Origin: Bretschneidera sinensis
Lineage: Eukaryota; Streptophyta; Magnoliopsida; Brassicales; Akaniaceae
Assembly (NCBI GenBank): GCA_023935145.1
Contig: CM043699.1
Coordinates: 145,003,536 to 145,067,535 of the forward strand
Direction: 5' to 3'
Length of the DNA stretch: 64,000 nt
The notes beneath the pieces are model-generated. The model had not been told where the DNA came from and did not search any database. It worked only from the letters and a program-made list of their open reading frames with translations. Positions within the stretch are counted from its first letter, which is position 1, and each line of letters begins with the position of its first letter. Below, piece after piece: positions 36,676-48,400 of this stretch. The position numbers were made by a program, and so were the translations under genes.

Positions 36676-38397
36676 CAACCCCCAACTAGCTTATTGCTAG
36701 TCCCTAGCAATTCAAGTGAAAGACATGAAATGAATTCTTTATTTAGAAATCAAAGCAAAAGACAGCAATGCTGGCGTTAACCAAGAGTGATTAAAAAATC
36801 TTTGTCTCAAGAATCATGCATAACATACAGCACATAGAATCATTAAATATCACTCAAGTCCAAGAATAATCAAATGTCAACCTTAAAATCGTTATTGACT
36901 CTTAACATCTATCTTACCACAATACATTAGTCCGAACACCCGGATGATTTTATGCATAACATTCATGAATACAAGTCTTGGCCTCTAAAAAATAATAAAT
37001 TGTGTGACATCAATCACAAATCAAGCTCCATAAGCTCACTTTTCAAATCACTCTCCACTATGTAGAAAAACCACACTACATCGGATCAATAGGTCTTTAA
37101 TAAGCTCATAACGTTAGGCTAAGGTAAAGGTCAAGAAAGAATGGGAAAGTTTAAACAAATAAAAGAACTAAGTCTCTTAATTTAAACACAACCACTTTAA
37201 GCACAAGATAACCTTACTTCAACACCCAACTCTTTCAACAATTTTTCGAGCATTTCTAGCAATAAATCACCATTTCTTTTTTCTTCTTCCTTTGCCATAA
37301 TTCATCTTTTTCTTTTATTTTGGCATAAGACCATTCACCTCCTCTTTCATTCTTTTCTTTTCTTTTCCACAACCCCCAACTTATCTCTTTTAATGTACTT
37401 GGGTTATGGTAGTAATATTTTCTCATATTTCCACCCTTACTCCTTTTAAGTGCTTCTCACAACATGTGTATAACTAAGTTCTTTTAAAAGAAAGGTAAGG
37501 ATAAAATATTTTTTTGCTCATAAAGGTAAGTAAATGGTTTATCGAAAGAGACAAGGCTCAAAATTTTTTTTTTTCAAGAAAAAGGCTCAAATAGGTGACT
37601 AGTGATCAATATAGCAATGATAGGTTTGAAAGGCTCAAACAGTTAAAAAAATGGCCTATATTATATCCTAAGTAGTGTGCATTCTATGATTTTCATCTCA
37701 AGTGATTATCAAATAAGTTCTAGAGCTTGTTGAAACCGCAAAAGTATTCACAAAACAATCACACATAAAACTTCTCCAAATGATTTAGACTAATCATGCA
37801 ATCTTACCACAAACCAGAGTCTCAAACCAAAGAAAGACTGACACTTAATTTATTCTCAAAGCGAAGCAAGATTTAACTTCTTCTAGACACTATATGCTAT
37901 CTCGATTAAGCTCATATCATTGACATGTGAATTAACTCCAAGGCTAACACAAAGCATGCTAAAAACAAATTTTTTTTTTTAAATTTTTGTTATAGTTATC
38001 CTAACAAACGAAAAGAAGGAAAGTAACACCAAGTAGTTCAATGGAAAAAAAAAAGAAATGGAAATGTGTTTCCTTCACCCCTAACCTAAATATTGCATTG
38101 ACCTCAATGTAAAAGAAAAAGGAAAGGAAACTCCCTTTTGTAGGCAAAAGTGCACAAAAGCTGAAAATTTCGCACCACCATTTGAATTGCATGCCGTTCT
38201 TCTCGCTGAAATTTTTGATCTACAACATAGAACAAAATAAACAAAAAGAAAGCAACTGCGGTGTAACATCAAGATTCCCACCGTATGTTAGGGTAGCATA
38301 TTAAATTAAACTAAAAACTAACAATTAAGATTGAATAAAAACTAACTAAAAACAAAACAAAAATAAAAAGAAAAAAAAATGTACGTTTGTTGTGTGG
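36676..38397 (-). other. Non-coding 3' internal region of Athila-lineage element, with polypurine-type tract
   Basis: Next to the 3' LTR the minus strand reads AGTTGGGGGTTG (36687-36676), a plausible second-strand primer. The rest is 1.7 kb rich in pyrimidine and purine runs. Two short minus-strand ORFs (38001-38192 and 38081-38281) overlap each other and have no retroviral motif. I see no envelope-like ORF. Confidence 0.65.
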
Positions 38398-39508
38398 TCA
38401 AGGTGAATAGACTGGATCCATAAGCAGAATGTCTTCCACTTCCGGATCATGTCTATTGATTAAGATCTTAAGTCGTTGACCGTTTACTTTAAAGATCCGG
38501 CCATCTCTAGTATCCTCAATTTCTACCACCCTATTTTCAAAACCATTTTTTACTATAAAAGGGCCGGTCCATCTTGACAGAAGTTTTCCAGGATGCTTAT
38601 GAAGTCTGGAGTCGTATAAGAATACTCGATCATTGGGTTTAAATGTTTTCCTCAAAATGTTTCTGTCATGGAATACCTTCATCTTAGTCTTATAGATTCT
38701 AGAATTTTTATAAGCATCGTTTCTTAATTCTTCTAACTCGGTCAGCTGATATTTTCGAAGTGTACCCGCTTCACCCATCTCAAAATTAAAAGACTTGATG
38801 GCCCAATAAGCTCGATGCTCGAGCTCCATGGGTAAGTGGCAAGGCTTTCCAAAAACAAGCCGATAAGGCGACATACCTAAGGGAGTTTTAAAAGTTGTAC
38901 GGTAAGCCCAAAGCGCATCAGTTAGTCTCAAAGACCAATCTTTGCAATCGGGGTTAACCGTTTTTTCTAAAATTTGTTTAATCTCCCTATTAGCAAGTTC
39001 TACTTGTCCACTAGTCTGAGAGTGATAGGCAGTAGAGATTTTATGTAATACTCCATATTTTTTCATTAAAGCTTCAAAAGAACGGTTGCAAAAATGTGTA
39101 CCTCGATCACTAATTATAGCACGTGGTGTACCAAATCGAGATAATACGTTTTCTTTAAGGAATTTAATCACTGTTCCATTATCATTGTTTTGACAAGCTG
39201 CTGCCTCTACCCACTTGGATACATAATCTATTGCCACAATGATATTGGTACCCGAAGGAAGGAGGAAAGGGTCCCATGAAATCGATGCCCCAACAATCAA
39301 AGATTTCAATCACTAAAATAGGGTTCAGGGGAATTATATTTCGGCGAGACACAGCTCTTAACTTTTGACACCTTTCACAAGAGCGAAAATATGTGTTGGC
39401 ATCTTTAAACAAGGTAGGCCAATAAAATCCACACTGCAAAATTTTTGCAGCGATTTTTTTCATTGAAAAGTGGCCTCCACAAGCTTGGGAGTGACAAAAT
39501 TCTAACAC
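38398..39508 (-). pseudogene. pol: Integrase (Athila-lineage), frameshifted
   Basis: Two overlapping frames give a nearly complete integrase. 39508-39182 carries the HHCC zinc finger (CHSQACGGHF with CERCQK) and the first catalytic Asp in [10 protein letters not shown]. 39309-38398 carries the second Asp in [11 protein letters not shown], the Glu region [13 protein letters not shown], and the C-terminal RWTGPFIV and [12 protein letters not shown] stretches. A frameshift near 39250 separates the two. The reading frame ends with TGA at 38398. Motif wording fits the Athila lineage. All three catalytic acids appear to be present, so the lesion is recent compared with the protease and gag stops. 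Confidence 0.88.
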
Positions 39509-41037
39509 ACTCGCAATCTCTTCATTAGGGATGCAACACTTTAGAATTTAGTCAGGGCAGTACTTGAAAAAATAGGGGTCATCCCAATAAAAATTACATA
39601 CCTCATATAAGAATTTCCTTTTGTCCTGGGCGCTCCAATCCATAGGTATCTCACTTGTAGCCAAATAATTTATGATGTGAGCAAACCATAGTAGAGAAGT
39701 AATGGAGAGTAATTACTCATCGGGAAAATCATCTTTGATTGGCATGTCATCACGAGTGTCCGCAAAAGTGAGCCTGGATAAATGGTCAGCTACTACGTTC
39801 TTAACTCCTTTTTTTTATCTTTGATGGTGATATCAAATTCTTGCAACAGGAGGATCCATCAGATTAGTCGTGCCTTAGCATCCTTCTTCGTAAGAAGATA
39901 TTTGAGGGTTGCATGATCTGTAAAAATAAGGATAAGAGAACCAATTAAATGAGCACGAAATTTATCTAAAGCAAATACTACAGCTAGCAACTCTTTTTCA
40001 GTTGTAGAGTAATTCATTTGAGCACTATTTAAAGTCTTACTAGCATAGTAAATGACAAAAGGTTTACTCTCCCTTCGCTGTCCAATAACAGCACCTATAG
40101 CGTCACTAGCATCGCACATGATTTCAAAAGGTAAAGTCCAATCCGGCGACTGCATTATAGGTGCGGAAGTAAGCTTGCCAATCAGCGCTTTAAAGGCCTC
40201 TTGACAAGCTTGAGTCCACTCAAAAGGGGTATCTTTAACTGGGAGGGCACATAGTGGTCTAGATGTATTTGAAAAATTTTGTATGAACCTCCTATAAAAA
40301 CCAACATGACCAAGGAAAGATCTCACATCCTTTATTGTATTAGGGACAGGTAATTTAGAGATTAATTCAATCTTAGATTGATCAACCTCTATTCCTTTAG
40401 AAGAGACAATATACCCTAAGACAATACCGGATGGTACCATTAAATGGCATTTTTCCCAATTTAAAACCAATTCTTTTTCCTCACAGCGAATTAATACTCT
40501 TTCTAAATTCATTAAGCATGTTTCAAATGAAGATCCAAAAACAGTTAGGTCATCCATAAAAACTTCCATGCAATTTTCAACCATGTCACTAAAAATACTC
40601 ATCATGCAGCGTTGAAAAGTAGCAGGGGCATTACATAATCCGAATGGCATTCTACGAAAAGCATAGGTTCCAAAGGGACAAGTAAATGTGGTCTTTTCTT
40701 GGTCTTCTAATGCAATTTCTATTTGATAATAACCAGAATAGTCATCTAGAAAATAGTAAAAGGGATGACCAGCTACATGCTCAAGAATTTGATCAATAAA
40801 AGGGAGTGGGAAGTGGTCTTTTCTGGTGGCAGCATCTAATTTTCTGTAATCAATGCACATACACCACCCGGCCATAAGTTTGGTAGGGACTAACTCTCCT
40901 AGGTCATTCTTTATCACAGTGACTCTGGACTTTTTAGGGACGACTTGTGTAGGGCTTACCCACTTACTATCAGCTATGGGATATATAATACCCGCATCTA
41001 ATAGTTTCAGCACTTCATTTTTCACTACTTCTTTCAT
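39509..41037 (-). pseudogene. pol: Reverse transcriptase and RNase H (Athila-lineage)
   Basis: An open frame of 392 residues (41037-39859) carries RT motifs WVSPTQVVPKK, IDYRKLDAATRKDHFPLPF, FLDDYSGYYQI, FGLCNAPATFQRCM and the catalytic VFMDDLTVFG. RNase H follows with MCDASDAIGAV, YSTTEKELLAVVFALDKF and FTDHATLKYLL. A TAA just after KDAKARLI (near 39858) ends the frame. The connection towards integrase (39858-39509) can still be read in pieces, for example YLATSEIPMDWSAQDKRKF near 39640, with stops. Motif wording is that of Athila-lineage pol. Confidence 0.92.
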
Positions 41038-41148
41038 AGTGGGGTTAAGCCTACGTTGAGGGTCTCTACGAGGACTAGTTCCTTTTGTTTTATGGGAGCA
41101 GATCAGGGAGTTAATTCCCTTTTAATCATCCATGCTCCATCCCAGGGC

Positions 41149-42443
41149 TTATTCGTGTTCATTTAAAGTTTGAATTAATCTCTTACCTTGGGTCTCAGAT
41201 AATTTAGAAGAAATAATAACAGGAAAGGTATCACCTGGACCAAGAAAGGCATGTTTTAGACCCTTAGGTAGTGACTTCAATTCGACTTTAAGTGCTTCCA
41301 CACTTAAGGAGACTTGTGTCTTGCTTCTTTCGGGCAGCTCCTGCCATGCCCGATTTCCATAATCCTGAGATTTGTCAAAAACAGCACATATATCAATTAT
41401 ATCAGTTTTATCATCAAATAAATCTATCTCAGAATTAACAAGAAAATTTTCAAGAGGGTCATTATCATGAGTTAAGAAAACTCCCTCATTGATGAGTAAC
41501 TCAATTATGTAAAGCTGGTGGTTTTCGTCCTTATCTTCGGGCTGCTTTGCAACATTGAAAATATTTACTTCAAGGATCATGTTGCCAAAGGACAGCTTCA
41601 TGAGTCCATTCCTACAATTTATTAGAGCATTCGCAGTAGCAAGAAAAGGTCTACCCAAAATCGAAGGGATTTTAGAGTTAGTGTCAACAGCAGAAGTAGT
41701 ATCAAGAATTAAGAAATCAACAGGATAATAAAATTTATCAGTTTGAATCAAAACATCCTCTACCACACCTCGTGGTACTTTGACTGAACGATAAGCCAAT
41801 TGTAATACCACACTGGTTGGTTTGATTTCTCCTAACCCCAGCTGTAAGTAAATGGAAAATGGCATCAGGTTTACATTGCTCCTAGATCTAGTAAGGCTTG
41901 TCCAACCTCATGATTTTCAATGCTGCAAGCAATGGTAGGATAGCCTGGATCCTTATATTTTAGGGGAATTCTTTGTTCAATTAGCGCACTAACTTGCTCA
42001 GTTAAGAATGCTATTTTCTTGACATGGTGTTTCCTCTTAATTGTACATAAATCTTTGAGAACTTTTGCATAAGTGGGGACTTGTTTAATCACATGCAAAA
42101 GGAGAAGATTAAGTTTTACTTGCCTTAAGTTCTCAAGGATTTCATCATTTATTTCCAGATTTTTCTTATTGGATTTTAAGGCTTGGGGGAATGGTGCCTT
42201 AACAAGATTTTTGGTCACTTCAGGGTCTTTAGATAGTTCGGTTTCACTACTAGTTTTACCCTTTCTCACATCCTCGGGTTTATTCACTGGTGGAATATGT
42301 AGTGACTTACCACTTTGGGTCACAATGGCATTTACATCTTTCACATTTTCTTGTGCCATATGTTGACCGTGAGGTATGGACTGAGCTTGGGCAGGGAACT
42401 TACCTCGCTCAGTCACACGCAAGGATCTTATTAATTTAGACAC
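41149..42443 (-). pseudogene. pol: Aspartic protease region (Athila-lineage) with active-site stop
   Basis: 42443-41871 ends at HEVGQALLDLGAM and a stop; 41865-41149 resumes with MPFSIYLQLGLGEIKPTSVV, PRGVVEDVLIQTDKFYYPVDF and ILGRPFLATANALI. In related elements this is one stretch through D-L-G-A-S-I-N-L-M-P, so the TAA falls right behind the catalytic D-L-G-A. The upstream part is the basic, lysine-rich linker between gag and protease. A stop and frame change separate it from the RT segment near 41100. Confidence 0.85.
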
Positions 42444-42735
42444 TTGGCTCCTTATTTATTTGTTTTCCTCAACCAACTGTGTAATTAACGCCTCATACTT
42501 TTGGTTTGTCTTCCCTTGTGCCTCTATAAAAGCATGTAAGGTGTCTTCTAAAGATTTCTTAGAGGATGCATGTGCATGATAAGGTGCTGGGTATGATCTA
42601 GGGGGTTGTGCATGCTACTGGTTTTCAGATTTCCAGCTGAAGCTGGGGTGATTTCACCACCCCGGATTATAAGTATTAGAGAAGGATGTTGGGGGCTTCT
42701 TGTACACGCATAAGGTATTACATTATTCCTCATAC

Positions 42736-43781
42736 AGCCCTCTCATGTCAACAAATGTGGGAAAATGTTGGGTAGGATGATCAACCCCGCCACACACAAA
42801 ACATGATTCTAAAGGTTCGGCTTGATTAACCATGTGTGTTGGTTTTTAAGTTTTTAATGCCTCTAACTCCCTAGTAAGCATCTCGACCTTGGCCTTAAGG
42901 TTATCCTATTGCCTAAGATGGTAGATTCCTCCACCACTAGGGTTTCCTATAGGTCGTGACCTATTTGTGCTTTCAGTAGCACTAGGTCCAATCCATGTGT
43001 GAGCTTTTTCAGCAAGCTCATTGAGGTACTCAATAGCCTCATCATGGTCTTTTTGCAGAAACTCACCATTACACATCATCTCTACAAATTGGTGTTCTCT
43101 ATAGGTAAGACCCTCATAGAAATAGCTCACTAAACGCCAATTTTCGTACCTATGATGTGGACACATACTTAACAACTCTTTAAATTTCTCCCAAGACTGA
43201 TATAAAGTCTCGTTTTCCTTTTGTGCAAAGGTAGAGATTTGTCTTTTCAATGCATTAGTCTTATGTTGAGGGAAGTACTTGTTAAAAAAGACTTGGGTCA
43301 TCTCATTCCATGACCTAATTGATCGTGGTCTCAGCGAGTATAACCAACTCTTAGCTTTATCCTTTAAGGGGAAAGGAAAAAACTTGAGTCTCACGATATC
43401 ATCAGTTGCATCGTGACTATGGAAAGTCGCAACTACTTCCTCAAATTCTCTAATGTGCACATAAGGGTTTTTGTTTTCCATGCCATGAAAAGTAAGGAGA
43501 AGTTGTATCATCCCTGTTTTAAAATCTTGATGACGGGTATTGGCTGGAAACATAATGCACGATGGTGTGGCTGTCCGGCTAGGATGTAGGTAATCTTTAA
43601 GTGTCCTAGCACCATTCTCATTAGGATTTTCAGCCATGTTAACAAAATCCTCTAAATTCTCGGATGGGGGTGCACTATGGTTTGATCTAGGCGAGGTTTC
43701 ACCAACGGACGTGGAAGGAGAGGGTAACTCTAATTCGGGTCCTCTAATGAATCTACCTCGCGAATCTCTCGGTCTAAGCAT
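42736..43781 (-). pseudogene. gag: Gag (Athila-lineage) with altered zinc knuckle
   Basis: ATG at 43781 (MLRPRDSRGRFIRGPELELP). The capsid-like region has LTFHGMENKNPYVHIREFEEV, FPFPLKDKAKSWLYSL, WNEMTQVFFNKYFPQHKTN and NETLYQSWEKFKELL, all typical of Athila gag. The frame 43781-42906 closes with a stop; a second frame carries a CFVCGGVDHPTQHFP knuckle (about 42808-42764), in which the fourth ligand Cys is replaced by Phe, and ends with TAA near 42736. Further stops follow towards the protease. The ATG lies about 180 bp inside the primer-binding site, as expected for gag. Confidence 0.88.
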
Positions 43782-43962
43782 GCACCAATTAATTTAGAGG
43801 GGAAATAAAATAAATAAAACAGAATAATAAAAGAAAATTAGAAAATCAAAACAGAGGTAAATGAACAATATTACCGTATTTAAAAACTTCTGAAAAGAAA
43901 AATATTTACAATTCTTCTATTGTCACACTCAAAGTTGACAAGCTTCCTTGTACTTAAGCGCG

Positions 43963-43982
43963 TTTCCCCGGCAACAGCGCCA
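43963..43982 (-). other. Primer-binding site, tRNA-Asp type (Athila-lineage element)
   Basis: The minus strand reads TGGCGCTGTTGCCGGGGAAA. One base differs from the TGGCGCCGTTGCCGGGGA expected for the 3' end of plant tRNA-Asp, the primer typical of Athila elements. It lies 5 bp inside the 5' LTR. Confidence 0.9.
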
Positions 43983-43987
43983 AAATT

Positions 43988-45471
43988 TGATTACGCCCAA
44001 AGTATAACGCTGTTATTTTAGTACAGCTTTGGGGTATCGATTCCACAGGGAAACAAGTTAATTACAAAAGAAGGTGTAAACTTTAACACTAACTATAGAA
44101 GTTAAACGAAAGAATATGAGTTTTGATAATGGTGTATTGTGAGAAAAATTGTGTAAATGTAAATGAGAATATAAACGAAACAGCAAGGTTCCGAGAATCC
44201 TCCCTAAGTTCGTTCCCTTATTCCACTCTCGATTCAATTGTTTTTATCTCGATTGCTAGTTTCACATCCCAAACAAGCAATCAGAAGATATTCAATCAAG
44301 CACATTTATAAACTCTAATGTAATTGCTACAAATTACTCATTGATTTCAATTCAAGCACACATGATCGATCTTAAAGATTATCAAGGAATGACAATATAT
44401 CAAAATGATAATATCGCAGTAATGGACAATCAATAAGATAAATCTACCGGAATCAATCACATCCAAACAACATCAATGGAGGAGAAGGATGCAATCACCG
44501 GATAAAGAGAATCTAAAAGAAGAAGAATATAAAGTGCAGCTATCACATGAACTCAAATTCTTCTTACTTAATCAAAGAGTAAATCATAGACAATGTTTTA
44601 ACAATAAGTCCATACAAATGAATCAAGAACAGGAAATAAGGAACAACAAAACCCTAGGGGTTCATCCCTTTCCCTTACTTGATGATTAGTTGGCCATGGA
44701 GCTCAAGGTGGATGAACAATATGGATGCTCTCCCCTTGATTTCCAGCCAAATAATACTTGGAAGAATGCTAAAATTGGATCCCAAAAATTTGCTCTCCTT
44801 TTCTTGCTTAATGATGTTGGCTGCACACTCTTTAAGCATGTATTTATAGATCACAAGTAGTTAGGGGCATTTTGGTCCGGAAAATGTCATTGTGCAGCCC
44901 TAATTTGGTCTTGGAGCGAGTGGGCGCTGGAAATTGAGAGTTACAGCACTGGAAAGTGAGGGTGCAATGCTGGAAAGTGAGGGGCGCGGCGCTAGGTGGA
45001 TGCTGATCTGGAGGCCTGACCTGTGTCTACTAAAATTGCCATAACTTTCTCTAGAAAAATCCTTTTTATGAACCGTAAAATTCTCTAGAAAATAGACTTC
45101 CGGATGTTTCTAAGAATATATGGCTCATCTCCTAGTTCTTCCTGTATCAATACAGTTTAATCTACAAAAATGATTGATCTGCACGGGCAATTCTGGCAAT
45201 TTAGTGAAACTCCTTTCTTGGTTTCTCTTCATCTTGGCTCTTCCACGACCATTATCTCACTCGAGTATTCATTGAAGCTTCGTGTTTAAAATGATGATAG
45301 CTTTTCTGTATCTTTTTTAAGCTTAAAGTACATGAAAATGTACTAAAATAAGTCAACGATTCAAGTATAACACTTTAGAGTTATTAAGGTATAAAGTGTA
45401 ATTCCAACCTCGATCAACCCTAAAATGCTAACAATTAAGTATTGTTTAGATGCATTTTATGACTCTCATCA
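43988..45471 (-). mobile_element. Athila-lineage element 5' LTR
   Basis: A 1,484-bp LTR, highly similar to the 3' LTR. Minus-strand TATAAATA at 44848-44841. Three CTGGAAAGTGAG-type units at about 44926, 44947 and 44968. The adjacent internal side holds the tRNA-Asp primer-binding site, and the outer side has the TSD ACATT. Confidence 0.92.
44841..44848 (-). promoter_or_regulatory. Putative TATA box of the Athila-lineage 5' LTR
   Basis: TATAAATA on the minus strand. Conserved at 36072-36065 in the partner LTR, at 8870-8877 in the truncated LTR and at 19266-19273 in the solo LTR, always downstream of a small tandem-repeat cluster. Confidence 0.6.
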
Positions 45472-45476
45472 ACATT
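45472..45476. other. Right target-site duplication of Athila-lineage element, ACATT
   Basis: Pairs with ATATT at 35206-35210, and the flanks rejoin into a normal monomer. Confidence 0.75.
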
Positions 45477-48400
45477 TATCCTTTTTTTTTATGGCTAGTG
45501 ATATCAAAAGTGGAATTTAACATGATCTAACTGAAATACGCTTTGGTCCAAGTGAAAATGGGATGGTCAACAAAAATCAAATTTTGGAAAAAACTAGCAA
45601 ATTTCGAAGGTTATAGCTCACTTTTTTTTTGTACATTTTTGCTAAAATAGTTATGATGATCATTTCTTTTGAAATTTTTCCATGAACTATATTTTTAAAA
45701 TTTAAAACCAAAACAATCATTTCCTTGAACCGATACCTAAAGATTAATTTGTACCCTCTAGAGGTTTTAGATGTGTTAATAGAATTCTTTCCCTCTTTTC
45801 TACAGTTTGTAATGCACTTTTATCCTAGTTTTTAATAGCTAGTTACCTCAAAAGTAGAATTTAACATGATCTATGTGATATACACTTTGGTCCAAATACA
45901 AAATGAGATGGTCAAGGAAAATCAGATTTTGGAAGAAACGGACCATTTTCTAAGGTTATACCACGTTTTTTGTGCATTTTCGCTAAAATAGTTACAATGG
46001 TCATTTCCTTTGAAAACATGCCACGAACTAAGTCCAAAGAGTTACATCAAAAGCAAATGGATCATTTCCGAAACAGAGATCAAAAGGCCAAATTATACCC
46101 TCCATAAGTTTTACTCTTGTTAATTGAATTCTCTCACTCTTTCCTACAATTTGTAATATACTTTTATCCTTTTATTTTTATGGCCGGTGACCTCAAAAGT
46201 AGAATTTAACATGATCTAACTGAAATACTATTTGGTCCAATTAAAAAATAAGATGATCAAGAAAAATCTAAATTTGGAAGAAAATTGCCATTTTCGAATG
46301 TTATAACTCATATTTTTATTTTCGCTAAAATAGTTACGATGGTCATTTCTTTTAAAAATTTGAAATGAATTAGATTTCAAAAATTTACATCTAAACCTCT
46401 AGAAGGTTTAGTCTTGTTAATAAAATATTCTCCCTATTTCCTATAATTTGTAATGCACTTTTATGCTATTTTTTATTGATGGTGAGCTCGAAAGTAGAAT
46501 TTAACATGATATAAGTTAAATAAGCTTTGCTCTAAGTAAAAATGGGATAGTCAAGAAAAATTAAATTTTAGAAGAAACTAGCAATTTTCGAAGGCTAGAG
46601 CTCATTTTTTTTGTGCATTTTCATTAAAATAGTTACGATCGTCATTTCTTTTGAAAATTTGTCACAAACTAGGTTTTAAAAAGTTACATCAAAACCAATG
46701 AATCATTTCCCAAAAGGGATCCTTGAAGGTGAAATTATACTCTCTAGAAGTTTTGCTTATGTTAATCGAATTCTCACCCTTTTTTCTAAAATTTGTAATG
46801 CACTTTTATCCTATTTTTTTTTATGGTTTGTGACCTCGAAAGTATAATTTAACATTATCTAATTGAAATACACTTTGTTCCAAGTGAAAATTGGGATGAT
46901 CAAGAAAAATCAAAATTTGGAACAATTAGCCATTTTTGAAGGTTATACCAAACGTTTTTTGTGCACTTTTGCTAAAATAGTTATGACGGACATTTTTTTT
47001 GAAAATTTGCGATGAACTAGAGTTGAAAATTTTAAATGAAAACCAAATGGATCATTTCCCAAAATGGAGCCGTGAAGGCAAAATTATACCCACAAGAAGT
47101 TTTAGAAGTATTAATCGAATTCTCTCCCACTTTTTAAAATTTTGTAATGCATTTTTATCCAATTTTGGAGGGCTAGTGACCTCAAATGTAGAATTTAAAA
47201 TGATCTAAGTGAAATGTGCTTTTGTCCAAGTGAAAAATTTGATGGTTAGCTAAAATCAAATTTTGGAAGAAATTGTCCATTGTTGAAGGTTATTGCTCAT
47301 GTTTTTTGTGCATTTTCACTAAAATACTTATGATGGTCATTTCAATTAAAAAATTGACACAAACTATGTTTCAATATTTACATCAATCCCAAAATGATCA
47401 TTTCGAAATACAGAGCTCTGAAGATCAAATTATACCATCCACAAGTTTTAGAAGTGCTAATCGAATTCTCTCCATTTTCCTACAATTTTTAAGGCACTTT
47501 TATTCTATTTTTGATAGCTGGTGGAAATTGAAAGTAGAAGTTAACATAATCTAAGTGATATACACATTGGTCCAAGCGAAAAATGGGATAGTCAAGAAAA
47601 ATCAAATTTTGGATGAACTAGCCATTTTCGAAGGTTATAACTCACATTTTTTTTTAAAGTATTTTCACTAAAATAATTATGATTGCTATTTCCTTTGAAA
47701 GTTTGCAATGAACTGAGTTTCAAAAAGTTACATCAAAACCAAATCGATCACTGCCCATAACGAAGACCTAAAGGCCAAATTAATTATACCTTCAAGAAGT
47801 TTTACTTGTGTTAATCGTATTTTTTCCCTCTTTCGTATGATTTTTAATTCATTTTTATCTTTTTTTTTTGGCTAGTGAACATGAAAGTGGAATTTAACAT
47901 AATCAAAGTGAAATAAGTTTCGATCCAAGTGAAAATGGGATGGTAAAGAAAAATCAAAATTTGGAAGAAATTGACAATTTTCGAAGGTTTTAGCTCACAT
48001 TTTTTGTTTATTTTCACTAAAATAATTACAATGGTAATATCCTTTGAAAATTTGCAACAAACTTGGTTTCAAAAATTTACATCAGAAGCAAATGGATCAT
48101 TTCCCAAAATAGAACCCTGAAGGCGAAATTATACCTTCGAGAAGGCTTGCTCATTTTAATCGAATTCTCTCCCTCTTTCCTATAATTTGTAATCCATTTT
48201 CATCATATTTTTTGATGGCTTGTACCTTACTGGTTGAGTTTGAAACGATCTAAGTGAAATATACTTTGGTCCAAGTGAAAAATAGGATGCCTAAGAAAAA
48301 TCAAAATTTGGAAGAAACTAACTCTTTTCAAAAGTTATAGCTAACGTTTTTCTATGTATTTTCGGTGAAATAGCTAGAATGGTCATTTATTTTGAAAATT

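Larger units (their letters stand above)
35211..45471 (-). mobile_element. Full-length Athila-lineage Ty3/gypsy retrotransposon
   Basis: A 10,261-bp insertion in satellite DNA. In its own (minus-strand) order: 5' LTR 45471-43988, tRNA-Asp-type primer-binding site 43982-43963, gag, protease, reverse transcriptase, RNase H, integrase (to 38398), a 1.7-kb non-coding stretch, a G-rich polypurine-like tract, and 3' LTR 36675-35211. LTRs begin TGATGAGAG and end CGTAATCA in element sense. A 5-bp TSD (ATATT/ACATT) flanks it. Coding parts are interrupted by stops and frameshifts, so it is not autonomous now. No envelope-like third ORF, known from some Athila elements, was found. Confidence 0.93.

Noticed and set aside
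36676..38397. Envelope-like third ORF in the Athila-lineage element
   Set aside because: Only two overlapping short minus-strand ORFs without membrane-protein pattern or family motif are present.
18841..45476. Preferred insertion phase of retroelements within the satellite monomer
   Set aside because: The three TSD-defined insertions fall at three different monomer positions (GATGGTCATT, CATCATAACC and TGCACATTTA), so no shared target phase is visible from this sample.
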